DNA of 35,363 nt from a bacterium (GCA_030149525.1 JASBRJ010000037.1:1-35363), one strand, 5' to 3'; positions 14,792 through 24,131 are shown, counted from the first letter of the stretch. Notes: generated by a model from the sequence alone, not told the origin. A program made the numbers and translations.

Positions 14792-17700
14792 TTAGCCATT
14801 TCCATCAGCGAAGCTGTCGGACCGGCTGTGGTCTTTGGCGTCGGAGGCCGCGATACCACCGTCGAGAGCAAACGACTGGGCGACCGAACCACGCAAAGCC
14901 TGCGAGAGGGCTATGGCGTTGTTCAGAGCTCTCGCTCTGGCATTGGAGAACGCCGTAGCTCCGGAAACCGAAGTCGAGTGGTTGGCGGCTTCGGAATTGG
15001 CACTGGAAAAGAGGTTGGAAGTGGCGTTAGCCTGGCTACCACGGTTCGACCAGGAGCGAGCTACCGACATCCAGTTCGAGTGGGCACCCGACTGAGAGTG
15101 AGCGTTAGCTTGCGCGTTGGCGACCGAATTGTTGCTGGCAGTGGCATCGGCACCGGAATGATTCGTGGAGTTCGCGTCGGCCACCGAGTTGCCGACCGCG
15201 AAAGCTCCGGAATCGGAGTGATTGGCAGCCCCGGCCTCAGCCGTGGAAGCGTTGATTCCGTCCGCGGAGGCTCGGCTTTGATTGGTGCCCCACGCTCTGG
15301 CGATAGACGACATAGCCGCGTTGGCGCGAACTGCGGAGAATCTGTTAGCTCTGGCTCGTGCCGAGGAACCGAATTCAGCGTTTGCGGTAGAGACCGAATT
15401 TCGAGTGGCGTCGGCGTCGGCCACCGAACCGAAGTCGGCGGAGGCTCCTGCGGAGCTTCCTCTCACGGCGTTGGCGTCGGCAGCGCTGTGGTGACCGGCT
15501 ACAGCGTCAGCACCGGACCACTGACTGGCGGTGGCTGAAGCGGCAGAAGAATGGTCGGCCGCAGCTCCGGCGATGCTGTAGTCGTCGGCTTCAGCGTTGG
15601 CAGCAGAATTGCCGAAGGAGGCGGCACTAGCAGTGCTGGCACCACTGGCTTGCGCAGTGGAGTCGGAGAGATTGCCGGCGACAGCGTCGGCGGAAGAGTT
15701 AGACTCGGCAGACGCGGAAGCGGAACTCACGGTGTCGGCGTTAGCTTGAGCCGCAGAGCCACCTTCGGCGAAGGCTAGGGCGTCTGAGATGACGGAGGCA
15801 TCGGCGTTGGCGGCGGAGCCGTTGAGAGCGACCGCGTCGGCAGTGCTGGTTTCATTGGCGGTGGCGGAAGCCATGGAATCGTTGCCTCCGAAGGCGTTAG
15901 CGGCAGAGCCGGTGTTAGCCTCGGCGGATACCGAAGAGTAGTCGTCGGCGGTGGCCACCGCTGCGCTGGATTCGGTGGCGATGGCGGTCGCGTCGGCGTC
16001 GTTGGTAGCCGTAGCCGAAGCAGCGGAATCACCGGCGGCGATAGCGTTGGCGTCGGAAATGCCGTCGGCTGTGGCGGAAGCCAAAGAGTCTGAGATAGCT
16101 CCCGCTTGGGCATCGGAAGAGTTGGTTGCGGTGGCGGCCGCTTTGGAATCGTCAGCAGCCGATGCGGAAGCGGTGGAGAAGGAATCTGCCGATGCGGCCG
16201 AGGTGGACCAACCACCCGCTGCTGCATTGGCGACAGAACCTTCGTTGGCGATAGCGGAAGCATCAGAGTAATCATTAGCCAAAGCGTCGGCACCGGAAGC
16301 GTTCACGCCCACCGCGCTCGCGGAAGAGAAATCGTTGGCTTCAGCGGTAGCGTGGCCGTCGACGGCGCCCAGAGCTGTGGCGTCGGAGAAGTTGGACGCT
16401 GTAGCGTTGGCACTACCGTCGGCGGCGGCGTTGGCGTCGGCGACCGAACCGACACTGGCGTTGGCCGAAGAGGAGCTGTGCTGACTGGATTCTGCGGTAG
16501 CCACACTAGAGGCGTCGGCCACAGCAGTGGCGTCTGCGTCGTTAGCTGCATTTGCGGTTGCGGCGCTGTTGTCGCTGGCGGCAGCCAAGGTGGAGGAGAA
16601 ATCGTTGGAGGTAGCCGAGGCGGCGCTGGAACCGGAAGCCGAGGCGGTTGCATCGGCATCATCGGTTGCCGTGGCGGCAGCTACGGAATCATCCACAGCC
16701 ACGGCAGTGGACGTGGAGAGGTGATCGGCTGCGGCGCTGGCGGAGGAATCCCCTGTAGCTGCGGCGGCTGAAGTTGACCAATCGTTGGCCTCGGCAACAG
16801 CCGTGGACCAGTCGGCCGCTGCCGCATCGGCATTGGAACCGTCGTTAGCGATCGCCGTTGCGTCGGACATTCCACCTGCCACGGCGCTGGCGTCGGAGTC
16901 GATGGTGGCAACAGCACTGGCGTTGGAAGCGTCGACGGCGCTAGCATCGGCGTTACCGAAAACGGCGGCCACAGCGTTGGCGTCGGAGTTATCGGTAGCT
17001 GCTGCCGACGCGGTGGAGTTTGCTGCTGCCGTTGCGGTGGCTTCAGAATGGTTTTGAGCGGAAGAAGAGGCGTCGGAACCTTGACTGGAATCTGCGGTTG
17101 CGAAACTTCCACCAGCGGCGTTGGCCGATGCGGTGGCGGAGTTCGAGGCGTTGGACTCTGCTACCGAGTGACTGACAGCGCTTGCCGAGGAAACGGCTGT
17201 GTCGGCGGCGCTGGCAGACGCCGATGACGTGTGGTCGGCGGAAGCCAGTGCAGCGCTGTCGCCGGTGGCCACGGCGTCGGCCGAGGCATCATTGGTGGCC
17301 GTGGCTACAGCAGCGGAATTGTTGGAAGAAGCGGCGCTGGCGTCGGACACGTTGGAAGCTTCGGCGGAGCTGACCGAGTCGTCGAAGGCCACGGAGACGG
17401 CTGAGGAAGAACCGTCGGCCACGGCGCTGGAAGACGAACTTCCACCGGCACCGGCATCGGCGGTCGACCAGTCGTTGGCGTTGGCGTTGGCGGTGGAACC
17501 GCTGTCGGCCGCCGCGTTGGCCTGAGAGCCTTCTGTGGCTATGGCGGTGGAATCACTGGAGTTTGAAGCCACCGAGGTTGCGTCGGAATCGTTCACACCG
17601 GTCGCACCGGCCGAGGAAGAGTTTGTTGCGGTGGCCTGGGCGCTGCCTTCAACGGCGGCCACGGCGTTGGCGTCGGAAAGGTTTGTGGCCGAAGCTGTGG

Positions 17701-18694
17701 CGTTCGAACTCGCGGCTGCGGTGGAAGACGCCGTGCTGGTGTGGGAGGCGGTCGAGGTGGCTTCGGCGTCCTGTGTGGCGGTGGCGTCGGCTACGGCGGA
17801 GTGAGCCGCCGTTGCGCTGGCCGAGCTGTAATCCGAGGCCGCTGCGGTGGCGGCACTACCGTTACTGGCGGCAGCGGTAGCGTCGGCATCATCGTTGGCG
17901 GCGGCCTGCGCGGCTGAGCCACCAAAGGCGACGGCGTTGGCGTCGGAGGAGCTTCCCGCGTCGGCCACGGCGACGGAGTCGGCAGCGGCAGCGGCCGTAG
18001 CGTCAGAAGAATTGACTGCCACGGCACTGGCGCTGGCGCTGTCTACGGCAGCGGCTTCAGCAGAAGAACCGCTCTGGGCTTCTGCCACGGCCGTGGAATC
18101 GTCTGCGGTGTTAGCGGTGGCCACGGAACTGTCGGTAGCGATGGCCGTCGAGCTGGAATCTCCGATGGCAGCTGAAGTGGCAGTAGAATCATTATCGGCA
18201 ACCGCGGTGGCGCTGGCATCGCCCACGGCTACGGCTTGCGACTGGCTGTAGTCGTCGCTGATGGCGCTGGCGGAGGAGCCTTCATCGGCCAGCGCGTTGG
18301 CCGAAGAGCCGTCGTCCGCGTTAGCCGTGGCGCTGGAGCCGTCGTCGGCAACGGCTGTGGCAGTGGAACCGTCGCTTGCGAAGGCGCCTGCTTGAGAACC
18401 GTCTTCAGCGGTGGCGGTGGCAGTGGAGCCGTTGGAAGCGGAGGCGACAGCTACGGTGAGGTCGGGGTCGTTGAGAAGACCGTCCAACCAGTTACCCAGT
18501 CCTTGAGTGAAGTCGACTCCGGCCAGTATATCCATCCCCCCGGATAGCGAAATGCCGATTTCGGATTCACCGGCGCCTGCGTCGGCCGTGGCGGTGAGCT
18601 GCTGGTTGGGCTGAGTCTCGCCCGCAAAGTTAAAATTGATATCGAAGTTACGGGCGGTGCCGGATTGGGGGATAAACGAGTTGCCAGTGATCAA
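14792..18694 (-). CDS. Giant Ala/Ser-rich decapeptide-repeat protein (1300 aa)
   Basis: A unique N-terminus of about 80 residues has no recognisable signal peptide and includes ISLSGGMDILAGVDFTQGLG. It leads into some 115-120 tandem copies of a 10-residue repeat, approximately S-x-A-x-A-x-A-x-(N/D)-(D/G), for example DGSSATANAD, NDADATAIAT and NDWSTADAGA. The alternating small residues suggest a tightly packed beta-solenoid or beta-roll; that is inference. Aromatic residues (W, Y, F) recur at the turn before Ser. The N-terminal and middle copies are Asp-rich, while the last 250 or so residues carry Arg and Asn. There is no YadA anchor, LPXTG or membrane helix. The start is TTG 18694, with AGGAGG 9 nt upstream. 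Function is unknown; an extracellular, structural, ice- or mineral-binding role, or an intracellular scaffold, are all open. Confidence 0.88.
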   Translation of the reverse strand: MITGNSFIPQSGTARNFDINFNFAGETQPNQQLTATADAGAGESEIGISLSGGMDILAGVDFTQGLGNWLDGLLNDPDLTVAVASASNGSTATATAEDGSQAGAFASDGSTATAVADDGSSATANADDGSSANALADEGSSASAISDDYSQSQAVAVGDASATAVADNDSTATSAAIGDSSSTAIATDSSVATANTADDSTAVAEAQSGSSAEAAAVDSASASAVAVNSSDATAAAAADSVAVADAGSSSDANAVAFGGSAAQAAANDDADATAAASNGSAATAAASDYSSASATAAHSAVADATATQDAEATSTASHTSTASSTAAASSNATASATNLSDANAVAAVEGSAQATATNSSSAGATGVNDSDATSVASNSSDSTAIATEGSQANAAADSGSTANANANDWSTADAGAGGSSSSSAVADGSSSAVSVAFDDSVSSAEASNVSDASAASSNNSAAVATATNDASADAVATGDSAALASADHTSSASASAADTAVSSASAVSHSVAESNASNSATASANAAGGSFATADSSQGSDASSSAQNHSEATATAAANSTASAAATDNSDANAVAAVFGNADASAVDASNASAVATIDSDASAVAGGMSDATAIANDGSNADAAAADWSTAVAEANDWSTSAAAATGDSSASAAADHLSTSTAVAVDDSVAAATATDDADATASASGSSAASATSNDFSSTLAAASDNSAATANAANDADATAVADASSVATAESSQHSSSSANASVGSVADANAAADGSANATASNFSDATALGAVDGHATAEANDFSSASAVGVNASGADALANDYSDASAIANEGSVANAAAGGWSTSAASADSFSTASASAADDSKAAATATNSSDAQAGAISDSLASATADGISDANAIAAGDSAASATATNDADATAIATESSAAVATADDYSSVSAEANTGSAANAFGGNDSMASATANETSTADAVALNGSAANADASVISDALAFAEGGSAAQANADTVSSASASAESNSSADAVAGNLSDSTAQASGASTASAASFGNSAANAEADDYSIAGAAADHSSAASATASQWSGADAVAGHHSAADANAVRGSSAGASADFGSVADADATRNSVSTANAEFGSSARARANRFSAVRANAAMSSIARAWGTNQSRASADGINASTAEAGAANHSDSGAFAVGNSVADANSTNHSGADATASNNSVANAQANAHSQSGAHSNWMSVARSWSNRGSQANATSNLFSSANSEAANHSTSVSGATAFSNARARALNNAIALSQALRGSVAQSFALDGGIAASDAKDHSRSDSFADGNG
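14825..18450 (-). repeat. 30-bp-period coding repeat array with 200-230-residue super-repeats
   Basis: The array encodes roughly 115-120 decapeptides in constant register. A higher-order unit is visible: blocks that begin SDANAVAAVE, SDANAVAAVF and SDATALGAVD recur about 23 and 20 decamers apart. Each is followed by equivalent segments, including an SDATAIAN/SDASAIAN-like decamer four units later and a Trp decamer (ADW, GGW or NDW) after the sixth or seventh. The nucleotide copies are diverged. No unit-to-unit identity suggests recent slippage, and no spacers are present. Confidence 0.85.
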
Positions 18695-18891
18695 AGTCTT
18701 TCGCCTCCTGCGATTGTTTGTATTAGACTACTGATTTCAGTTCAATGCTGGCAAGTTGTTTACCTAGTGTTTACATGTTTTCGACCGATAATAAAACATT
18801 TTTAGAGATTTCTTAACAATTGAAGACGCCACAGGGACATAGAGCAGTACACACGTACTATTTGCAGACCTTGCCCGGCCGCGGTTGACGC
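18695..18891. promoter_or_regulatory. AT-rich gap upstream of the decapeptide-repeat gene
   Basis: This 197-bp region separates the gamma-glutamyltransferase-like gene from the repeat gene, both on the minus strand. On that strand a TTGTTA is followed after about 20 bp by TATTAT, a suboptimal promoter pair, in a strongly AT-rich context. A small perfect inverted repeat, agtac-acac-gtact, occupies 18846-18859 and could be an operator or chance. I see no convincing terminator for the upstream gene. Confidence 0.35.
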
Positions 18892-20568
18892 TTAACAGAG
18901 CCCGGCAGCGTCGCCACCGGCCCGGAAATCTCCCACTCCGTAATAGCACTGTTCTTCGGCCTCCCATACTAAGGCGGAAGCGTGACTTCTGGAAGGACCC
19001 TCCAACACTTTGTGACCGATCTGCTCTAGCCGGTTGCGCACATCCCGAGCAATATTGCTCTCCACAACCAGTTCGTTTGGAAGCCATTGATGATGGATAC
19101 GCGGAGCATCCATGCTTTGCCTGATGTTCAACTGATGATCGAAGTAATTGACGGCCATCTGCAGGACGGTAGTGGCAATTCGAGGCCCACCGGCCGAGGC
19201 CAGAGCGGCCATGGGTTTTCCATTTTCAAAGACAAGAGTGGGAGCGGAACTGGAAGCCGGACGCTTGCCCGGCTCCACCTGGTTGATTCGTGAAGACACC
19301 AATCCGAAGGCATCCGGGGTCCCGGGCTTTTTGCTGAAATCGTCCATAACATTGTTAAGGAGAATGCCGGTTCCCCGGGGCACCACCATCGAGCCGAACC
19401 AGAGATTGACGGATTCGGTGGCGACCATAAAACCTCCATTGGGGTCGGCGGCAGCGTAAGCTGCGGTTCCTCCTACGCCCGGTAGGCTGTGGCCGGCCGG
19501 CTTGGCGCACTCCAGAGGTGGCGTGGCCACAAGATCCATGGCTCTGCCTGGGCGGATCTGGGAGTGCAACTCTTGGAGCCTGCCTTCATCGAGCATCGCC
19601 CTGATAGGCACATCGAAAAAGGCCGGGTCTGCGATCCAGGAAGACCGGTCGGCAAAGGAGAGCCTCATCGCTTCGGCCTGCAGATGATAACAGTCGGCTG
19701 AGCCAAACTGGTTTGGTCCGATATCGAACGGCTCAAGCATTCGAAGCATCTGTAGCAACTGTACCCCGCCACCGGACGGTGCTCCCACTGTCCAGAACTC
19801 CTTACCTTTATAGGAAGCCCAAACCGGATCTCGCTCGATGACCGAATAGCCGGCCAGATCTTCAGGGGTAAAGATCCCCCCGCTCTCCGTGACCGCTTCG
19901 ACAATCTTCTGAGCCGTCTCTCCTTCGTAGAACTCCCTGGGCCCATTTCTGGCCAGGACCTCGTAGGTGCGGGCAAGATCGGGAAGCTTCAGCCTGTTAC
20001 CCGGTTTCGTGCAATCGAGTGCGGGGTTCAAGAAGATCCTGGAGATCTCGGAGAAATCGGCCAGATATTGACCTCGACCCAGAATCACTCGCTTGAGGTT
20101 AGGATAGACCTCGACCCCTTCCCGGGCAAGTTCGATACCGGGGGCCAGCGCTCTCTCCCAGGAAATCGTTCCAAACTCTTCCAGCAATCGGGCCATACCG
20201 GCCACCGTGCCCGGGACCCCAACGGCAAGGCCCCCCCGGGTCGAGGAGCCTTCTCCCTCACCGAACATATCGGGACCGGAACCGCCGGGTGCAGTCTCTC
20301 GAAAGTCAAAAAGCCGAGGCTTATCCATGCCCGGAAGGCAAACCAGGGCGAAGCCTCCCCCACCGATACCGGTGTACTGGGGACAAACAACTCCCAGGGT
20401 CAGGGATAAGGTCACAGCAGCGTCGACCGCGTTCCCACCCTCTTGTAACACGTCGCGGGCCGCTGCTGATGCCAGATAATGATCGCTCACTGCCATTCCT
20501 CGACTCCCCCACACAGGGAAAGGAGGTTCCGGCAATCTTGAGAGCTTCTGTTTGACGTCGTGGCTCAC
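18892..20568 (-). CDS. Gamma-glutamyltransferase family protein (Ntn hydrolase), altered cleavage-site motif
   Basis: This is a gamma-glutamyltranspeptidase homologue; such enzymes hydrolyse or transfer the gamma-glutamyl group of glutathione after self-cleaving into two subunits. Visible family features are GGNAVDAAVTLSLTLGVVCPQYTGIGGGGFALV, the RETAP motif, VGVPGTVAGM, the VNLWFGSMVVPRGTGILLNNVMDDFS block, the ASSSAPTLVFENGKP segment and the ALASAGGPRI glycine pair. The nucleophile site normally reads TTH(Y/F)S; here it is GGTAAYAAAD, so the cleaving Thr is kept but the next residues are not. No signal peptide is seen, whereas many relatives are periplasmic. I prefer GTG 20568 (AAGGG upstream); the open frame to 20613 would overlap the divergent M16 gene. 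A related function such as cephalosporin acylase-like or other amidase activity is possible. Confidence 0.88.
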   Translation of the reverse strand: MSHDVKQKLSRLPEPPFPVWGSRGMAVSDHYLASAAARDVLQEGGNAVDAAVTLSLTLGVVCPQYTGIGGGGFALVCLPGMDKPRLFDFRETAPGGSGPDMFGEGEGSSTRGGLAVGVPGTVAGMARLLEEFGTISWERALAPGIELAREGVEVYPNLKRVILGRGQYLADFSEISRIFLNPALDCTKPGNRLKLPDLARTYEVLARNGPREFYEGETAQKIVEAVTESGGIFTPEDLAGYSVIERDPVWASYKGKEFWTVGAPSGGGVQLLQMLRMLEPFDIGPNQFGSADCYHLQAEAMRLSFADRSSWIADPAFFDVPIRAMLDEGRLQELHSQIRPGRAMDLVATPPLECAKPAGHSLPGVGGTAAYAAADPNGGFMVATESVNLWFGSMVVPRGTGILLNNVMDDFSKKPGTPDAFGLVSSRINQVEPGKRPASSSAPTLVFENGKPMAALASAGGPRIATTVLQMAVNYFDHQLNIRQSMDAPRIHHQWLPNELVVESNIARDVRNRLEQIGHKVLEGPSRSHASALVWEAEEQCYYGVGDFRAGGDAAGLC

Positions 20569-20630
20569 GGGCGGACCCTTTTCGGGTGCGGGATCAAATC
20601 CCCTCGTGGGCATCGAACATAGGAGTATCC

Positions 20631-23051
20631 GTGACTGTGGCGCATAGATTTCCCGTTGTGTTTGGACTCAAGCCCCCCGGCATTAAATCGATCTCCCTAC
20701 TCCTTTGGATGGCCTTCGTCTCTCTCACCCTGGCTCAGGATTATCCCGGTGGGTCTTTCGAAATCCGACCGGTCCTCAAGGCCGAACAGGGCAGCCACCC
20801 AAGAATTCTGGTCCAGACCGTGCCGGGTGCAACGACCACCGCTACATGTCTTGTACTTCGCTATGCCGAGCCGGAGAAGACGTCTCCCTCCCCGGCGGCA
20901 GCCCACCTCCTGGAACACCTCCTTTATCGCACCTCTCCGGACGGAAAACCCGGCGGCCAGTTAGTGCGCAACGAGATTCAGGGTCATCAGGCTAGAGGAT
21001 GGATCACACCCTCTGAATTGGTTCTTTCCGAAGAAGTCCCCGCAGAAGAGGGCTTGGCCAGTCTTTCTCTTCAGTTGGCCCGACTGAAGGGAGTTCCCAC
21101 CGATCCCCAGGGCCTTAAGCTTGAAAAACGGATCATTGGAGGTGAGATCGACGCAGCTTCCAACGATGTGGACAAAGCGAGGAGAGAGATTCTCAAGGGC
21201 TGGGGACTTAACGCCGAAGTGGAAGGCACTCGGGAATCACTCCACCGAATGGATGAAAGTACTCTGGAGTCGGTTATGGCCGGTCTCAGTCTCGAAGAGG
21301 ATATCGTTATCGCCGTGATCGGGCCCCACACACAGCGGGAGGTTCGATCTCACTTGGCCAAGGTTCTCGCCCCCCTGAAACCCTCCCGGCAAGGCCCACG
21401 CGAACCCGACACGACAAGTCTGAAGGCGCCTCGGAGTCGAACCGTCAAGTCACCCCAGGGCTATCGCCAGCGGAGCCTCTTCTTCAGCTACAAGCTGCTC
21501 GACCCACGGGTGCCGGATCTAGCCTCCACGCTCTTGAAGCAGCAACTACCGGCGGGCTCCGAGGTGAGAATTCATCGCGAGGCCGATTCGGTTTACCGCC
21601 TCGACCTCTTCCCTGCCGACCTCAACCTTTCGGCGGCCTTGAAAGACCTCACGCCCGAAGAGCGGGAGACCCTGCTCAATCGGGTGAGACGGGATTGGTT
21701 GGAGCGCTTCGAGTCACCGCAGGAGCGAGCCGAGATGATGGCCCTCTCGGTGGTTCGAGGCTTTCAGCCCAGAGAACCTGTTCAAACGTCGGAACTCCAA
21801 GATTTGGTTGAGCAAGCTCACGCTATGATTAAAGCCGCCTCAAAGGGTACGAGTCTCATGCTTGAGCCTGTCTCTACGGCCGTATCCAAAGAAGGCGTCT
21901 ACCCTTTTCGCGACCGGGCCTACTTCACCGGAGGAACTCAAATTGAGACCGAGACCCTCCCCAACGGGCTCAAAGTGACGGTCAAAAGGATGGAGACCTG
22001 GCCGGTCGTCGCGGTGAGCGGTTTTTTTCGCCTGACGCCCAGTCTTTCCCCAGCAGAGGTCAACCAGCTTCAAAGCCTGCTGGAGGCGCGTTCCGCAAGC
22101 CTCAGATTCGAGGTCAAAAACGACGCCGTCTTCTTCCACGCCTGGGATGAAGCCTCGCGACTGCCCCACCTCCTCAAGCAAAGTTCCGGCGAACTCCAAA
22201 CCTTGGCAGCAGAAAAAGATCTGCTGGCCGACGCTCCTCCCTATGAACCTGGCATCTTGGAGTCGTTCTTTCTCCCTCACCTCGGTGCAGAAAGCCGCAA
22301 ACTTAAGGGAGAAAAAATCTTCAACCCCCAGAACGGACACCTGGTGATCACCGGTGCCATAGAAGTGTCCGGGCTGGATCAAGGCTTACGACCGGCTTGG
22401 AGCGGGTGGTTCGGATCCGACAGAATCGCTCCCGTCTACGCCAGTTCTCAAGCGGCGGAAGACACCGAAACGCGTGCCGTCTCGAAGGTCGTCGATATAG
22501 CGCCTCTCGCCTCCCCGGTTATCGTTGTCGGCTTCTCAGGACCCAATCGCTCTTCTCCCAACTTCCTCCCCTTCAATCTCGCCCTTCAGACTCTGGCAGG
22601 GCGTCCTACAACATCGATTCTGGCTCGCTCTCTCACCGATTCGGGAACCCCGGTTTCTTCCGTCAAACTGTTTCCTCTCACCGCTTCGGATCAAGGCGAA
22701 TCCCAAGTCTGGCTGGTGGCCCTTCGTCTGGAGACAGTCCCCCAAACAGCGGAAGCGGTGGTTGAAGAAGTGAGTCAACAACTCCAAGAGCTGGCTCGCA
22801 GCCCCCTGGCCAAGGCCGATTTGGCACGCACGCGAAGTTATCTTAAAAATAGTCTCACTCTCTCCGCCTCAAGCGTTCAGGGGCGGGCCGGTGTGTTGGC
22901 CCACGCCGAGTTCCACCGACTGAGCCAGTCCTACGCTGAGGATTTTGCCGGTCTTTACGACCATCTGGACCCCGACTTGGTCAAAAGCGTCTGCAAAGAT
23001 TACTTCTCCAAGCCTGAGATCCGATGGGTCTACTTCAAGCCGGGGGAATGA
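20631..23051 (+). CDS. Exported M16 family zinc metallopeptidase
   Basis: This 806-aa pitrilysin-type peptidase has an N-terminal signal peptide (SISLLLWMAFVSLTLA, cleaved before QDYPG). The inverted zinc motif HLLEH lies at residues 92-96 and the third ligand, Glu172, is in KRIIGGEIDAASND, exactly the spacing of active M16 enzymes. A second M16 half follows from about residue 450 and, as usual, lacks the zinc motif but has the LNGLKVTVKRME-like start and a late segment about the length of the family's substrate-binding domain. I chose GTG 20631 because AGGAG lies 5 nt upstream; the open frame begins at 20586. It probably degrades peptides in the periplasm. The GspF/PilC-like gene follows after 40 bp, likely in the same operon. 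Confidence 0.9.
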   Translation: MTVAHRFPVVFGLKPPGIKSISLLLWMAFVSLTLAQDYPGGSFEIRPVLKAEQGSHPRILVQTVPGATTTATCLVLRYAEPEKTSPSPAAAHLLEHLLYRTSPDGKPGGQLVRNEIQGHQARGWITPSELVLSEEVPAEEGLASLSLQLARLKGVPTDPQGLKLEKRIIGGEIDAASNDVDKARREILKGWGLNAEVEGTRESLHRMDESTLESVMAGLSLEEDIVIAVIGPHTQREVRSHLAKVLAPLKPSRQGPREPDTTSLKAPRSRTVKSPQGYRQRSLFFSYKLLDPRVPDLASTLLKQQLPAGSEVRIHREADSVYRLDLFPADLNLSAALKDLTPEERETLLNRVRRDWLERFESPQERAEMMALSVVRGFQPREPVQTSELQDLVEQAHAMIKAASKGTSLMLEPVSTAVSKEGVYPFRDRAYFTGGTQIETETLPNGLKVTVKRMETWPVVAVSGFFRLTPSLSPAEVNQLQSLLEARSASLRFEVKNDAVFFHAWDEASRLPHLLKQSSGELQTLAAEKDLLADAPPYEPGILESFFLPHLGAESRKLKGEKIFNPQNGHLVITGAIEVSGLDQGLRPAWSGWFGSDRIAPVYASSQAAEDTETRAVSKVVDIAPLASPVIVVGFSGPNRSSPNFLPFNLALQTLAGRPTTSILARSLTDSGTPVSSVKLFPLTASDQGESQVWLVALRLETVPQTAEAVVEEVSQQLQELARSPLAKADLARTRSYLKNSLTLSASSVQGRAGVLAHAEFHRLSQSYAEDFAGLYDHLDPDLVKSVCKDYFSKPEIRWVYFKPGE

Positions 23052-23091
23052 TTTCTGGAGGCCACCTACCGCAACCATCGAAGAGAGAACA

Positions 23092-24099
23092 ATGCGCAGT
23101 GTTATCGCCAACTCTCCATCAGCCATCCTTTTCGGCGTTTCCGGTCACAGTAAGGCAGTGTTCTTTCGCCAGCTGGCCACCATGGTCCAAGCGGGCCTGC
23201 CCGTGGGTAAGGCCGTGGTCACCGCCGGTCAACACAGTCTGGAAGCGCTTACAGCCGAACTAGCCTTGCTCATCGAAAGGCATGGCAAAACCCTTTCCGA
23301 GGCCATGGCCCAATATCCGTATCACTTCAATCGACACGAAGTGGCTCTGGTAAAAGCCGGTGAAACCTCGGGACAGATGGATCGCCAACTCAATGAGTTA
23401 GCCCACACTGCCGAACTGAACTGGCAACTTCACAAAAAGATCACAAGCAAGCTCGTGTACCCGGCTCTGGTCGCTCATAGCGCCGTTCTTCTGCCACCTC
23501 TCTTCCTGTTGGTCAAAGACGGCCTGGCTGCCTATCTCACCACGGTTTTAGGGATGCTCATACCGGCCTACATCCTATTCGGGCTGTTCTTCTTCTTTTA
23601 CCGATACTCGCGACTCTCAGGTGGAGTCCGCCGACTGACGGACCACTTTGTGGCCTCGGTGCCCATGCTGGGGGGGCCTCATCAATACGGGGCCCGCATC
23701 CGATTTTTCCAAACAATGGCAAACCTCACCGAAGCAGGCTTTTTGCCAAGCCAGGCTATCCCACTGGCGGCCGACTCAGCCGATAGCTTCTGGCTCAAGG
23801 ACAAGGTCCTCGCCTCCTACAACAAACTAGGAAAAGAAGTTCCCGTCTCCACAGTCCTCAAAGACTCGGGAGTCTTCAAACTCTTCGAGCAGGGCCTGGT
23901 TGTGAGCGGAGAAGAGTCGGGCTCTTTCGCCTCTTCTCTAAAAAAGGCTGCCGACACTCTTCGCCCCGATTACGAGGCCCAAATTCATCGTCTCACAGTC
24001 ATCCTTCCGGTCCTGCTACTTTTCCTGGTCGGGGGTATGGTTGGGTTGGTGGCCGTCAGAACCATGAGCGATATCTTTGCTCCGCTCAACATGTTCTAA
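23092..24099 (+). CDS. Type II secretion/type IV pilus inner-membrane platform protein (GspF/PilC family)
   Basis: The 335-aa protein has two T2SSF domains. The first (about residues 20-130) begins FFRQLATMVQAGLPVGKAV and contains EVALVKAGETSGQMD; the second begins RIRFFQTMANLTEAGFLPSQAIPLAADS and contains GLVVSGEESGSFASSL. Three membrane helices are visible (around LPPLFLLVKDGLAAYL, GMLIPAYILFGLFFFFY, and the C-terminal LTVILPVLLLFLVGGMVGLVAV). Such proteins anchor the assembly ATPase in pilus and type II secretion machines. No GspE/PilB, pilin or secretin gene is nearby, so it is an orphan here. The start ATG 23092 follows the M16 stop by 40 bp with GAGAG upstream. The protein is somewhat shorter than the usual about 400 residues, lacking most of the N-terminal cytosolic extension. 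Confidence 0.88.
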   Translation: MRSVIANSPSAILFGVSGHSKAVFFRQLATMVQAGLPVGKAVVTAGQHSLEALTAELALLIERHGKTLSEAMAQYPYHFNRHEVALVKAGETSGQMDRQLNELAHTAELNWQLHKKITSKLVYPALVAHSAVLLPPLFLLVKDGLAAYLTTVLGMLIPAYILFGLFFFFYRYSRLSGGVRRLTDHFVASVPMLGGPHQYGARIRFFQTMANLTEAGFLPSQAIPLAADSADSFWLKDKVLASYNKLGKEVPVSTVLKDSGVFKLFEQGLVVSGEESGSFASSLKKAADTLRPDYEAQIHRLTVILPVLLLFLVGGMVGLVAVRTMSDIFAPLNMF

Positions 24100-24131
24100 A
24101 CTGCCGGCAAAGCTCTTCGCTGCCCTGGGCT

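Noticed and set aside
14825-18450. Possible CRISPR array because of regular about 30-bp repeats
   Set aside because: The repeats are contiguous, diverged and coding, with no spacers and no cas genes.
14714-18547. Several long plus-strand open frames opposite the repeat gene
   Set aside because: They are antisense shadows created by the skewed 30-bp periodic composition; they lack ribosome-binding sites and have simple-sequence translations.
14792-18694. Trimeric autotransporter (YadA-like) identity
   Set aside because: The period is 10 residues, not 14-15, and there is no signal peptide or C-terminal membrane anchor.
18846-18859. Small palindrome agtac-acac-gtact as an operator
   Set aside because: A 5-bp stem is too short to claim a regulatory site; it is noted only as part of the intergenic region.
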